Source of the DNA: Kiloniellaceae bacterium
Lineage (GTDB): Bacteria; Pseudomonadota; Alphaproteobacteria; Kiloniellales; Kiloniellaceae
Reading direction: 5' to 3'
Length of the DNA: 64,000 bases
Assembly (NCBI GenBank): GCA_009377535.1
Contig: WHTV01000006.1
Coordinates: 1 to 64,000 of the forward strand
Below, piece after piece: positions 21,420 to 28,690 of this stretch (position 1 is its first letter; every line of letters starts with the position of its first letter). The notes below the pieces were generated by a model. It had not been told where the DNA came from. It searched no databases and saw only the letters and a list, made by a program, of their open reading frames with translations. A program made the position numbers and the translations under genes.

Positions 21420-22247
21420 GTGCTGAAGCTCCTCGGCCACGGCCTCGCCGTCCTGCTACTGACCGCGGTGACCCAGGTCGGCGGGATCGCTTGGCTCGCC
21501 GCCCTGCTGCTGCGCCGGGCCTTCGCGCCGCGGCCACTCTTCCGCTGGCCGCTGCTCCTGCTGCTCTTCCTGCTGTGCTACGTGGGCGCGTCCTTTACGG
21601 CCGAGACCCTGGCCGAGCGCAGAGACCGCATCGCCCTGCCCTGCGGGGCCAGCGAGAGCCGGCACCTAGTCATGGCCTCGCCGCTCTATTGCCTGCTGAA
21701 CCGGCACTACGTCTCCACCGAGACCTACTACCTTGTCGACGGCCTGGCGCGGGAGATGGACGAGCGCTTCCCCGGCACGCTGACACAAGCGCTCGATGCC
21801 GGCTTTCCTCTGCTCGACGACTTCCCGCTGCTACCGCATCTGTCCCATGACGACGGCCGCAAGGTGGATCTCGCCTTCTTCTATCGAGATCCGAGCGGGA
21901 GCTACCAGCGCGGCCAGCTGGCCTCGCCATTCGGCTACTGGGCCTTTGCGCCGCCGCAGCCCGGCGAGCCGCTGCCCTGTGCAGGCGATGACGCTTTCCT
22001 CACGCTGCGCTGGGACATGGAGTGGTTGCGGCCCTTCCTGCGCACCGGCGCCACGCTGGACGAGGAACGCACCAGGGCTGCACTACAGTGGCTGGTGGCC
22101 GAGGGCGACAGCGGCGGCCGGCTGAATCGAATCCTGCTGGAGCCGCACCTTAAAAGCCGGTTCGGCCTCGCCAGCGATCGCATCCGCTTCCAGGGCTGCC
22201 GCGCTGCCCGGCACGACGACCACATCCACATCGAAAGCCGCTACTGA
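21420..22247 (+). CDS. Membrane-anchored LAS-type metallopeptidase-like protein
   Basis: A 275-residue protein, GTG start, with two N-terminal hydrophobic segments (about 8-31 and 42-57) and then a soluble domain. I read metal-site motifs of LAS peptidases (VanX, MepA and M15/M74-type murein enzymes): H143-x6-D150 in LSHDDGRKVDLAFF and H268-x-H270 in the tail ARHDDHIHIESRY. The H-x6-D plus H-x-H combination near the C terminus suggests a zinc peptidase that acts on peptidoglycan. The cysteines outside this (CGAS, PCAG, GCRA) could form disulfides in the periplasm. Its gene starts 4 bases after the BMP-type gene. I do not know a named family that fits. Confidence 0.72.
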   Translation: MLKLLGHGLAVLLLTAVTQVGGIAWLAALLLRRAFAPRPLFRWPLLLLLFLLCYVGASFTAETLAERRDRIALPCGASESRHLVMASPLYCLLNRHYVSTETYYLVDGLAREMDERFPGTLTQALDAGFPLLDDFPLLPHLSHDDGRKVDLAFFYRDPSGSYQRGQLASPFGYWAFAPPQPGEPLPCAGDDAFLTLRWDMEWLRPFLRTGATLDEERTRAALQWLVAEGDSGGRLNRILLEPHLKSRFGLASDRIRFQGCRAARHDDHIHIESRY

Positions 22248-22256
22248 CCTGCTTCG

Positions 22257-22562
22257 CTACTTGCCTCGGTAAGATTCTGCCCATCCGAGGAAAATAGTGA
22301 TGATCTCTTCAAGATTGCCGGCACCGCCGCAGCCCTGGAAACTGCCGTCCTTCACACGACAATCGATCCAATCCTGTGGCGAGGTCTCGCGATTCACGGC
22401 CGTGAAGGCGACGTCCCGCAGGGTTGTCTCCGCTAGATCGACTCGCAGCCGCCAACCCGGATTGTCGAGGGTTTCTATGACAATGCCGTAGGTATGCTCC
22501 CACTCGCCGTTGCACTCGGCTGCATACCATACCTCGAGGCGACCGATCGCGCTTCCGACCAT
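22257..22562 (-). CDS. Immunity protein 53 family (Imm53), orphan
   Basis: A 101-residue protein from ATG 22562, matching what I know of Imm53: RLEVWYAAECNGEWEHTYG, then IVIETLDNPGWRLRVDL, then DWIDCRVKDGSFQGCG and NLEEIITIFLGWAES. These WEH, ETLDNPGW, DWI and NLEEI blocks are the family hallmark. Imm53 proteins were described as immunity partners in polymorphic toxin systems. No toxin gene is next to it; it begins 13 bases after the dehydrogenase stop and converges on the peptidase-like gene with 9 bases between stops. The open frame upstream of 22562 is the reverse frame of the dehydrogenase end and is not counted. Confidence 0.85.
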   Translation of the reverse strand: MVGSAIGRLEVWYAAECNGEWEHTYGIVIETLDNPGWRLRVDLAETTLRDVAFTAVNRETSPQDWIDCRVKDGSFQGCGGAGNLEEIITIFLGWAESYRGK

Positions 22563-22575
22563 CCGGATGCCGGCC

Positions 22576-23562
22576 CTAGAACATCGTCTCCAGGACACGG
22601 TCGGGCGGGGTGTGGCCGTCGACGAAGGTCTTGATGGAGATGATGACCTTCTCGCCCATGGCCAGGCGGCCCTCAATGGTGGCCGAGCCCATGTGCGGCA
22701 GCAGTACCACGTTGTCGAGGCGCAGGAGCTTGGGGTTCACCGCCGGCTCGTGCTCGAAGACGTCGAGGCCGGCCCCGGCGATCTCGCCCGCCTCCAACGC
22801 GCGGGTCAGCGCATTCTCGTCGACCACCTCGCCGCGCGAGGTGTTTACGATGTAGGCCTCTTCGCGCAGCAGCTTGAGGCGCCGCGCGGAGAGTAGGTGA
22901 AAGGTGGCCGGTGTGTGCGGGCAGTTGATGGAGATGATGTCCATGCGTGAGAGCATCTGGTCGAGGCTCTCCCAATAGGTCGCCTCCAACTCCTCCTCCA
23001 GCGAGGGGTGCACACGCCGGCGGTTGTGATAGTGGATCGACATGTTGAAGCCGCGGGCCCGGCGCGCCACGGCGCTGCCGATGCGGCCCATGCCGATAAT
23101 GCCCAGCCTTTTTCCGTTCACCCGGTGGCCGAGCATGCCGGTGGGCGCCCACCCCTGCCATTCCCCGGCACGCACCAGGCGCTCGCCCTCGGCGAGGCGA
23201 CGCGGCACAGAGAGGATGAGCGCCATGGTCATGTCGGCGGTGTCCTCGGTCAGCACACCGGGCGTGTTGGTCACGGTGATGCCGCGCTGACGCGCAGTCT
23301 TCAGGTCGATGTGGTCGACGCCGGTGCCGAAGGAGGCGATCAGCTTCAACTGCGAGCCGGCCTGGGAGAGCACCGCCGCATCGATGCGGTCCGTTACCGT
23401 CGGCACCAGCACCTCGCCCTCCTTCACCGCCTCGATCAGCTGGGCCTGGCTCATCGGCTTGTCCTCGAGGTTGAGGCGGCAGTCGAAGAGCTCCATCATC
23501 CGCGTCTCGATGGCATCGGGCAGGCGACGGGTGACGATCACGCGGACCTTTTTCTGGGGCAT
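22576..23562 (-). CDS. D-2-hydroxyacid dehydrogenase (glyoxylate reductase / D-glycerate dehydrogenase type)
   Basis: NAD(P)-dependent reduction of a 2-oxoacid such as glyoxylate or hydroxypyruvate. The 328-residue protein has the catalytic triad in order: arginine in VNTSRGEVVDE, glutamate in DVFEHEPAVN and histidine in VLLPHMGSAT. The Rossmann motif is LGIIGMGRIGSAVARRARGF. The bases after that motif (IHYHNRRRVHP) have arginines where NADP-preferring GHPR-type enzymes do. The exact substrate remains open. Start ATG 23562 lies divergent from the SH3 gene with a 207-base spacer. Confidence 0.92.
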   Translation of the reverse strand: MPQKKVRVIVTRRLPDAIETRMMELFDCRLNLEDKPMSQAQLIEAVKEGEVLVPTVTDRIDAAVLSQAGSQLKLIASFGTGVDHIDLKTARQRGITVTNTPGVLTEDTADMTMALILSVPRRLAEGERLVRAGEWQGWAPTGMLGHRVNGKRLGIIGMGRIGSAVARRARGFNMSIHYHNRRRVHPSLEEELEATYWESLDQMLSRMDIISINCPHTPATFHLLSARRLKLLREEAYIVNTSRGEVVDENALTRALEAGEIAGAGLDVFEHEPAVNPKLLRLDNVVLLPHMGSATIEGRLAMGEKVIISIKTFVDGHTPPDRVLETMF

Positions 23563-23769
23563 TGCTTCCTTACTCGAGATGCGGGCCAGGCCGGCCGGGA
23601 CCCAAAATCAAGCGGGGCACGAAAGGCGGCGGAACTTGCGCCTTGCCATAGCAGGCGGGGCGCCGGCTTGTCCAGGGGACAGGCCGTTTCCCAGACCCTC
23701 CGGGCCTGGCGGGGCGCCGACGCCGGGCGCCGCCTTGACCCGGCGCGAGGCGCGCGGTTAGGAAATGAT

Positions 23770-24345
23770 ATGCCGAGATTTCTCCCGCTCTTTGCCCTGC
23801 TGCTGGCCGCCGCGATGCTCGCGGGCGGGGGGCTGGCCGCGGCCGCACCGGCTCTCGCCCAGGAGGAGGAGGCGGCGGAGGCGGAGCCCGCCGGCGAGAG
23901 CGATGCCGAGCGGCCGACCCCGGCGGGGCGCACCGGGCTGCCGCTGCCGCGCTTCGTCACCCTGCGCGCCGACGAGGTGAACCTGCGCACCGGGCCGGGC
24001 ACCCGCTATCCCATCGACTGGGTCTATCGGCGCCGCGGACTGCCCGTGGAGATCGTCGACGAGTTCGACACCTGGCGGCGCATCCGCGACTGGCAGGGCA
24101 CGGAGGGCTGGGTGCACCAGTCCATGGTGCAGGGCCAGCGCGGCCTGCTGGTGACCGGCAAGCGCCAGACCCTGCGCCGCCGCCCGGAGCCCGAGGCTCC
24201 GGCCGTCGCCCTACTGGATGCCGGCGTGGTCGGCGTGCTGGAACGCTGTCAGGCGGCCTGGTGCGAGGTGACCGCCGGCGGCTTCAGCGGCTGGCTGCCG
24301 CGCGAAGCTTTCTACGGCCTCTATGTCGACGAGAGCCTGGAGTAG
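23770..24345 (+). CDS. Exported SH3-domain protein
   Basis: A 191-residue secreted protein with two bacterial SH3-like domains. The ATG at 23770 has an AGGA ribosome site eight bases before it. A signal peptide (LFALLLAAAMLAGGGLAAA) is followed by an acidic linker EEEAAEAEPAGE. The first SH3 domain reads VTLRADEVNLRTGPGTRYPI to EGWVHQSMV, the second GKRQTLRRRPEPEAPAVALL to FSGWLPREAFYGLY. Such proteins often bind peptidoglycan or act as periplasmic adaptors. Two cysteines (ERCQAAWCEV) could form a disulfide. It is monocistronic by position. Confidence 0.9.
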   Translation: MPRFLPLFALLLAAAMLAGGGLAAAAPALAQEEEAAEAEPAGESDAERPTPAGRTGLPLPRFVTLRADEVNLRTGPGTRYPIDWVYRRRGLPVEIVDEFDTWRRIRDWQGTEGWVHQSMVQGQRGLLVTGKRQTLRRRPEPEAPAVALLDAGVVGVLERCQAAWCEVTAGGFSGWLPREAFYGLYVDESLE

Positions 24346-24406
24346 GAACGGAGATAGGCTCGCGCACGCGCTCGCCGGAGCCGGGTGAGGGGCTACCAGC
24401 GCCGCC

Positions 24407-25009
24407 TTACGCGAAGTCCTGGGCCAGGGCGCCGCGCACGTCTTCCGGCAGGATCGTCATGTGACTGTACTCCGGGTGAGTGAAGCCCAGCACCACGCGG
24501 GTGCCCGGCTGCCTGAACTTGGCCACCTGGGCGTCGGTGAAGGGGAAGTGGACGAACTGCACCGAGGAGGCCTTGCCGGCGGCAGTCGTGCGGTCGACGT
24601 CCTCCTCCGGTTTGCCGAGAATGCGCTCGCCCTCGACCTCGAAGAATGCCGTCTCCTCGACGCCGCCCAGCTTGGACAGGAAGGTCTTGCGGCGCCGTTC
24701 GTCGTCGATCTCGAACATCACCGTGGCGATCAGCTCGCGGCCCTGCGGGATGAGCGGGTTGTAGGCCCTCAGCTCGTCTTCGATCTGCACTTCGCCGCCC
24801 TTTTCGATGTAGAGCATCTCGTGGACCTGGGCCCACATGGTGTCGTAGCTCTCGAAGTAGAACGTGCAGACGGGTCCGACGTCCTGACGGCGGAACTTCT
24901 TCTTGGCCACCAGGTCGCGGCGCAGTTCCCGGCGCTCGCTCTCGTAGGCCGCCATGGGAAGGATATCTTCGCGGGTGATTTCTCGTTTCATCGCAAGTCC
25001 GGTGCTCAT
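24407..25009 (-). CDS. DUF3501 family protein
   Basis: A 200-residue cytoplasmic protein of the DUF3501 family, recognised by MKREITREDILPMAAYES near its start, GPVCTFYFESYDTMWAQVHEM and ATVMFEIDDERRRKTFLSKLG. The start ATG 25009 has a GAGGAG site about ten bases upstream; another ATG lies six codons in. DUF3501 genes commonly sit next to a CCG-domain Fe-S protein and a rubrerythrin, which is the case here, with spacers of 65 and 234 bases. The biochemical role is unknown. It is the last gene of a probable three-gene unit headed by rubrerythrin. Confidence 0.92.
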   Translation of the reverse strand: MSTGLAMKREITREDILPMAAYESERRELRRDLVAKKKFRRQDVGPVCTFYFESYDTMWAQVHEMLYIEKGGEVQIEDELRAYNPLIPQGRELIATVMFEIDDERRRKTFLSKLGGVEETAFFEVEGERILGKPEEDVDRTTAAGKASSVQFVHFPFTDAQVAKFRQPGTRVVLGFTHPEYSHMTILPEDVRGALAQDFA

Positions 25010-25074
25010 GTCGTTGCGCTCCTCACTGCATTTGGGCTGCCCACGCCTTTGCGCCAGCCCTTTGGCGCCCTCGC

Positions 25075-26421
25075 CTAGTCGGCAAGGCCGTAGGCCTTCG
25101 CGAAGAGCTCGATGGGGTGGTAGCTGCGGGCAACCTGCGGTTTGCCCTCCATCTGCAGGCGATCGATGCCCTGCAACAGGTGCTGTCCGGCCAGCGGGCA
25201 TTCCGAGGCGATGTAGGCCTTGCCGGCTTGCGCGGCCTGGCGCGCCGCGGGGCGGCCAACCTTGATGGCCGTCTCGAAGTGCTGCTTCAGGACACCCCAG
25301 GAGCCGCCGTGGCCGGAGCAGCGCTCGATGACCTTCACGTCGGCCTCGGGCAGCAGGCGCAGCATCTCCGCCGCCTTGGCGCCGACGTTCTGGGCGCGGG
25401 CATGGCAGGCCATGTGCAGGGCGACGCCGCCCTCCAGGGCGCCGAGTCCTTCGGCCAGGCCCTCTTTCTTGGCGATGTCGACCACGTATTCGGTGATGTC
25501 GAAGCTGTGCTCCGACAGCTTCTGCACCGTCGCGTCGCCGGGCAGGATGAGCGGCCACTCGAACTTCAGCATCAAGGCGCAGGAAGGGGTCAGCGCGACA
25601 ATGTCGTAACCCTGGTCGATCCAGCTGCAGAGCTCGGCGGAAACGCGCTTTGCCGAGTCGGCCACCTTCGCGATGTCGCCGTTCTCCAGCTGCGGCATGC
25701 CGCAGCAGGCGGGATAGACGACTGCGGTTTCGACGCCGTTCCTGGCCAGCACGGCCTGTGCGGCCTCGCCGATCTTCGGGTTGTTGTAGTTCACGAAGCA
25801 GGTCGCGTAGAGCGCCACCTTGCGGCCCCGGGCCGGTGCCGTGGCGTCGACCTCCGGCGGGTGCTGCTTGGCGCGCAGGGCGAAGGTCTTGCCATGGAAC
25901 TGCGGCAGCTCGGCCTCGCGGTGCACGCCGGCGACGCTCTCCATGACCGGGCGCGTCAGCTTGTTCCTGGTGCCGCCGGCCCAGTTCACCAGACCCGGCA
26001 CGAGACCGGCCAGCTTGCCGTTGCGGTCGGTCTTGGTGAGCTGCTCGACGCGGAAGTCGGTCTGTCCGGATTTCCGCTCGGCCGCGCGGTAGCGCAGCAT
26101 AAGGTGCGCGAAGTCGATGTTGAACTCATGGGGCGGCACGTAGGGACAGCTCACCATGAAGCACATATCGCAGAGCGTGCAGGCGTCGACGACCTGCTTG
26201 TAGTCGGCCTTGTCGACGCTGTCGAGTTCGCCAGTCGCCGACTCGTCGATGAGATCGAAGAGGCGCGGAAAGGAATCGCAGAGATTGAAGCAGCGACGGC
26301 AGCCATGGCAGATGTCGAAGATGCGCTCGACTTCCGCGTTCAGCTTGTCCCAGTCGTAGAAGTCCGGATCGTTCCAATCGATCGGATGGCGCACCGGCGC
26401 GTTCAAGCCACCTTCGCTCAT
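25075..26421 (-). CDS. Two-cluster Fe-S oxidoreductase with CCG domains (GlpC/HdrB-like)
   Basis: The 448-residue cytoplasmic protein starts at ATG 26421. Two ferredoxin-type [4Fe-4S] sites lie near the N terminus: C38-x2-C41-x2-C44-x3-C48 in CHGCRRCFNLC and CTLCDMCFMVSC further on. Two cysteine-rich CCG domains follow, one with ATCFVNYN and VYPACCGMPQLENGD, the other with HMACHARAQNVGAKA and ERCSGHGGSWG. This layout is that of GlpC and HdrD-type electron-transfer subunits, but there is no GlpA/GlpB partner here. With rubrerythrin upstream and DUF3501 downstream, it likely passes electrons to a peroxide-reducing system; that is inference. Confidence 0.9.
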   Translation of the reverse strand: MSEGGLNAPVRHPIDWNDPDFYDWDKLNAEVERIFDICHGCRRCFNLCDSFPRLFDLIDESATGELDSVDKADYKQVVDACTLCDMCFMVSCPYVPPHEFNIDFAHLMLRYRAAERKSGQTDFRVEQLTKTDRNGKLAGLVPGLVNWAGGTRNKLTRPVMESVAGVHREAELPQFHGKTFALRAKQHPPEVDATAPARGRKVALYATCFVNYNNPKIGEAAQAVLARNGVETAVVYPACCGMPQLENGDIAKVADSAKRVSAELCSWIDQGYDIVALTPSCALMLKFEWPLILPGDATVQKLSEHSFDITEYVVDIAKKEGLAEGLGALEGGVALHMACHARAQNVGAKAAEMLRLLPEADVKVIERCSGHGGSWGVLKQHFETAIKVGRPAARQAAQAGKAYIASECPLAGQHLLQGIDRLQMEGKPQVARSYHPIELFAKAYGLAD

Positions 26422-26548
26422 GCTCTTTCCCTTGTGCCCTCTCCCGGCGTCACGGGTTTCGGCCTGACGCGGGTGTCGGGGGAGCCGTTGCCGGCGGGCC
26501 GGCTTGGCCGTTCGCGCAGATCGTCGCGCTTGCCGCAAGCCGCAGGTG

Positions 26549-26588
26549 CTGAAGCGTCCGCCGCCGCTGCGGCCGTCAGGCGCTTCAG
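26549..26588 (-). terminator. Hairpin downstream of rubrerythrin
   Basis: CTGAAGCG (26549-26556) pairs with CGCTTCAG (26581-26588), and smaller GC-rich pairs can form inside the loop. No T-run follows, so it may be an mRNA processing or attenuation hairpin rather than a full stop between rubrerythrin and the Fe-S gene. Confidence 0.4.
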
Positions 26589-26655
26589 TCCTGCACTTGC
26601 ATGAGACGGGATTCCGGAATGGGGCGCGACGGCGCCGGACGGCCCCGCACCGGCA

Positions 26656-27072
26656 TCAGGCCATAGTGTCGAGAGCCTTCTGGAAGCGGCCAGCGTGGCT
26701 CTTTTCGGCCTTCGCCAGGGTCTCGAACCAATCGGCGATCTCGTCAAAGCCCTCTTCGCGCGCAGTGCGGGCCATGCCGGGATACATGTCGGTGTACTCG
26801 TGGGTCTCGCCGGCGATGGCGGACCTCAGGTTCAGCGTGGTGTCGCCGATCGGCTCGCCGGTCGCCGGATCCCCCACCTCCTCAAGGTACTGCAGATGGC
26901 CGTGAGCGTGGCCGGTCTCGCCTTCCGCGGTGGAACGGAAGACGGCGGCAACGTCGTTGTAGCCCTCGATGTCGGCCTTCTGGGCGAAGTAGAGGTAGCG
27001 GCGATTAGCCTGGCTCTCGCCGGCGAAAGCGTCCTTCAGGTTGGCTTCGGTCTTCGAGTTCTTCAGCGACAT
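26656..27072 (-). CDS. Rubrerythrin (single erythrin domain)
   Basis: Non-haem di-iron protein expected to reduce hydrogen peroxide. The 138-residue four-helix bundle has the repeated E-x-x-H ligand motifs: GETGH around residues 51-55 and AEKSH around 122-126, with further glutamates in [14 protein letters not shown] and AGETHEY. It lacks the C-terminal rubredoxin CxxC domain, so electrons must come from another protein, plausibly the CCG-domain Fe-S protein encoded next. ATG 27072 has AGGAGA eight bases upstream. A consensus promoter and an iron-control-element-like palindrome lie upstream, next to irr. Confidence 0.94.
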   Translation of the reverse strand: MSLKNSKTEANLKDAFAGESQANRRYLYFAQKADIEGYNDVAAVFRSTAEGETGHAHGHLQYLEEVGDPATGEPIGDTTLNLRSAIAGETHEYTDMYPGMARTAREEGFDEIADWFETLAKAEKSHAGRFQKALDTMA

Positions 27073-27173
27073 GGCGCTCTCCTGTGGATGAGATTTCGTT
27101 TTGGCCGTGAGGGCTTGCTTGCCGTCCGCCAGCCGGTCCGGGAAGACCGACGGGACCGCCCCCTGAGGGAGAC

Positions 27174-27202
27174 TAAATAGCCCCGGTGCCGGAGCCTGTC
27201 AA
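27174..27202 (-). promoter_or_regulatory. Sigma-70 type promoter of the rubrerythrin operon
   Basis: On the minus strand TTGACA (27202-27197) and TATTTA (27179-27174) are separated by exactly 17 bases. The -35 is a perfect consensus and the -10 has five of six... positions close to TATAAT (TAT-TTA). Expected start of transcription is near 27167, giving a leader of about 95 nt before the rubrerythrin ATG. Confidence 0.75.
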
Positions 27203-27206
27203 TAGA

Positions 27207-27221
27207 TTAGAATGATTCTAA
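27207..27221. promoter_or_regulatory. Iron control element (Irr box) candidate
   Basis: The sequence TTAGAATGATTCTAA is a perfect 6-3-6 palindrome and fits the known Irr-binding ICE consensus (TTTAGAA-N3-TTCTAAA class). It lies 4 bases upstream of the -35 of the rubrerythrin promoter and 31 bases after the irr stop. Its centre is about 47 bases before the expected transcription start. Confidence 0.78.
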
Positions 27222-27252
27222 GGAAGTTTGGGAGAGCCGCGAGAAGCGAAGA

Positions 27253-27681
27253 TCACTCGGCGTCTTGCAACCGAATGATGACGTCGATGCGCGCCACCCT
27301 GGTGTCGTCCGGCGGTGTCGGCAGCCTGTCGAGTTGGACCAGTTCACCCGGGATGTCCTGCAGGCGGCCGCTGTTCTCGAAGTAGAAGTGATGATGCTCC
27401 GACACGTTGGTGTCGAAGTAGGAGCGCCCGGATTCCACCACCACCTCGCGCAGCAGGCCAGCCGTAGTGAACTGGTGCAGGCTGTTGTAGATGGTGGCCA
27501 GCGAGACGCGCACGCTGTCGCCAACGGCTTCGGCATGCAGTTGCTCGGCCGTGATGTGGCGGTCGCAGCCGCCCGGGGCCTCGAACAGCAACTTGGCGAG
27601 CGCCAAGCGCTGGCGGGTCGGCCGCAGTCCAGCCCCCTTTAGGCGCTGCACGAGCGCGCTGTATGGACGATCTTTGCTCAT
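27253..27681 (-). CDS. irr: Iron response regulator Irr (Fur family)
   Basis: Haem-responsive Fur-family regulator that replaces Fur as the main iron regulator in many alphaproteobacteria. The 142-residue protein has the winged helix (GLRPTRQRLALAKLLFE, SLATIYNSLHQFTTAGLL) and the Irr histidine cluster SEHHHFYFE (H96-H98), which binds haem or metal. The N-terminal GCPWHD haem regulatory motif of Bradyrhizobium Irr is absent, as in Rhizobium. It is adjacent to fabA-fabB-fabI, a common alphaproteobacterial arrangement, and heads the direction of rubrerythrin, Fe-S protein and DUF3501 genes. Its own promoter is at 27715-27743. Confidence 0.95.
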   Translation of the reverse strand: MSKDRPYSALVQRLKGAGLRPTRQRLALAKLLFEAPGGCDRHITAEQLHAEAVGDSVRVSLATIYNSLHQFTTAGLLREVVVESGRSYFDTNVSEHHHFYFENSGRLQDIPGELVQLDRLPTPPDDTRVARIDVIIRLQDAE

Positions 27682-27714
27682 GGCTTCCCGCTATATGGTT
27701 CCCAACTCGACGAA

Positions 27715-27743
27715 TTAAAGTGGCAAAAACAGACTCATGTCAA
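27715..27743 (-). promoter_or_regulatory. irr promoter
   Basis: TTGACA (27743-27738) and CTTTAA (27720-27715) lie 17 bases apart on the minus strand; an overlapping TTTAAT gives an 18-base spacing. The transcription start would be about 27 nt before the irr ATG. Confidence 0.65.
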
Positions 27744-27861
27744 TTTCTTTGGAACCGCTATAAAGCAATTCCGCAGCCGCTTCGTCCGACGGCGGGCGCT
27801 AACCGGGTGTTAACCCGGGTCGGCCAGCCTAACCAGGCCGGAAGCCGGGAAGCGAAGCTGT

Positions 27862-27888
27862 TTGACAGCGGTTTTCCTATGCTATAGT
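27862..27888 (+). promoter_or_regulatory. fabA-fabB-fabI promoter candidate
   Basis: TTGACA (27862-27867) and TATAGT (27883-27888) on the plus strand, with a short 15-base spacer. Both hexamers are close to consensus. Transcription would begin near 27895, exactly where the first leader hairpin starts, about 176 nt before the fabA start chosen here. Confidence 0.6.
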
Positions 27889-27894
27889 CCGCCA

Positions 27895-27951
27895 AGCGTT
27901 GGCCGGATGCTTCCTTGAGCGCTCTGGGAAGTGCTTGCGGCAACGCTTTTT
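27895..27951 (+). terminator. Terminator-like hairpin in the fabA leader (possible attenuator or small RNA)
   Basis: AGCGTTG (27895-27901) pairs with CAACGCT (27941-27947), the stem continues with bulges, and an inner GCTTCC/GGAAGT pairing is possible. Five T follow at 27947-27951. Placed directly after the promoter it would give a transcript of about 57 nt if termination occurs. Confidence 0.55.
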
Positions 27952-27973
27952 GTCGTGGCGGAAGCGCCGAGGG

Positions 27974-27998
27974 AAGCCTATGTAGGTGTGAGGCTTTT
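27974..27998 (+). terminator. Second hairpin with T-run in the fabA leader
   Basis: AAGCCT (27974-27979) pairs with AGGCTT (27991-27996) around an 11-base loop and runs into TTTT (27995-27998). It is weaker than the upstream hairpin. Confidence 0.4.
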
Positions 27999-28070
27999 CG
28001 GACGTTTCGCGGCCGCGGATGATTGGTGTGGCGGCGTGTAAGGCCGCTGAAAGAAAAGGTGCCGGACCGG

Positions 28071-28601
28071 GTGGATCTATTGACCGAAAGAAAGAACAGC
28101 TTCCGTTACGAAGATCTGCTGAAGTGTGCGCACGGGAAGCTCTTTGGCCCGGGCAATGCGCAACTCCCTCTCCCGCCGATGCTGATGTTCGACCGCATCA
28201 CCGAAATCACCGACGACGGCGGCCAACACGGCAAGGGCCATGTCGTCGCCGAGATGGACATCAAGCCGGACCTCTGGTTCTTCGGCTGTCACTTCGAGGG
28301 CGACCCGGTGATGCCGGGCTGCCTTGGCCTCGACTCCCTTTGGCAGCTGGTCGGGTTCTTCCTCGGCTGGCTCGGCGCGCCGGGTCGCGGCCGCGCCCTG
28401 GGGGTCGGCGAGGTGAAATTCACCGACATGGTGACCCCGGCGGTCAAGATGGTGAGCTATCACCTCGAACTGAAGCGCGTGCGCATGGGCAAGCTGGTGC
28501 TGGGCGTCGCCGACGGCGTCATGAAGGCCGACGGCACGCCGATCTATGCGGCCAAAGACCTGAAGGTCGGCCTTTTTCAGCGCGAGCCGCAGTCGGCCTG
28601 A
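28071..28601 (+). CDS. fabA: 3-hydroxydecanoyl-ACP dehydratase/isomerase
   Basis: Dehydrates 3-hydroxyacyl-ACP and isomerises trans-2- to cis-3-decenoyl-ACP, the branch point to unsaturated fatty acids. Key blocks are [10 protein letters not shown], the catalytic histidine in [17 protein letters not shown] and the aspartate in [13 protein letters not shown] chose GTG 28071 (176 residues); TTG 28080 or GTG 28059 are also possible, because no ATG sits at the family start and the Shine-Dalgarno signal is weak. It is the first gene of the fabA-fabB-fabI operon and is divergent from irr. Confidence 0.95.
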   Translation: MDLLTERKNSFRYEDLLKCAHGKLFGPGNAQLPLPPMLMFDRITEITDDGGQHGKGHVVAEMDIKPDLWFFGCHFEGDPVMPGCLGLDSLWQLVGFFLGWLGAPGRGRALGVGEVKFTDMVTPAVKMVSYHLELKRVRMGKLVLGVADGVMKADGTPIYAAKDLKVGLFQREPQSA

Positions 28602-28690
28602 GCCGGCAGACAGCGCCCTGGTCGCCGACGCCCGGCGCCGGGGGCGAAGCGAGTATCAGAGACCACAGCCGCAGGACGAACGGAATTTCT

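Larger units (their letters stand above)
27682..28070. other. irr-fabA divergent intergenic region (389 bp)
   Basis: No protein gene is supported. It contains the irr promoter, a fabA-directed promoter, two terminator-like hairpins in the fab leader, and between the promoters two dyads: CCGGGT-GTTA-ACCCGG around 27803-27818 and CGGCC/GGCCG around 27822-27842. The latter could be operators. No ICE-like palindrome is seen at the irr promoter itself. Confidence 0.7.

Noticed and set aside
22563-22676. N-terminal extension of the Imm53 protein
   Set aside because: The frame is open upstream but overlaps the end of the dehydrogenase gene and reads as a low-complexity shadow; the family starts at about 22562.
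27774-27842. tRNA or other structural RNA in the irr-fabA spacer
   Set aside because: Several dyads occur, but no cloverleaf, T-loop GTTCGANTC or CCA end is seen.
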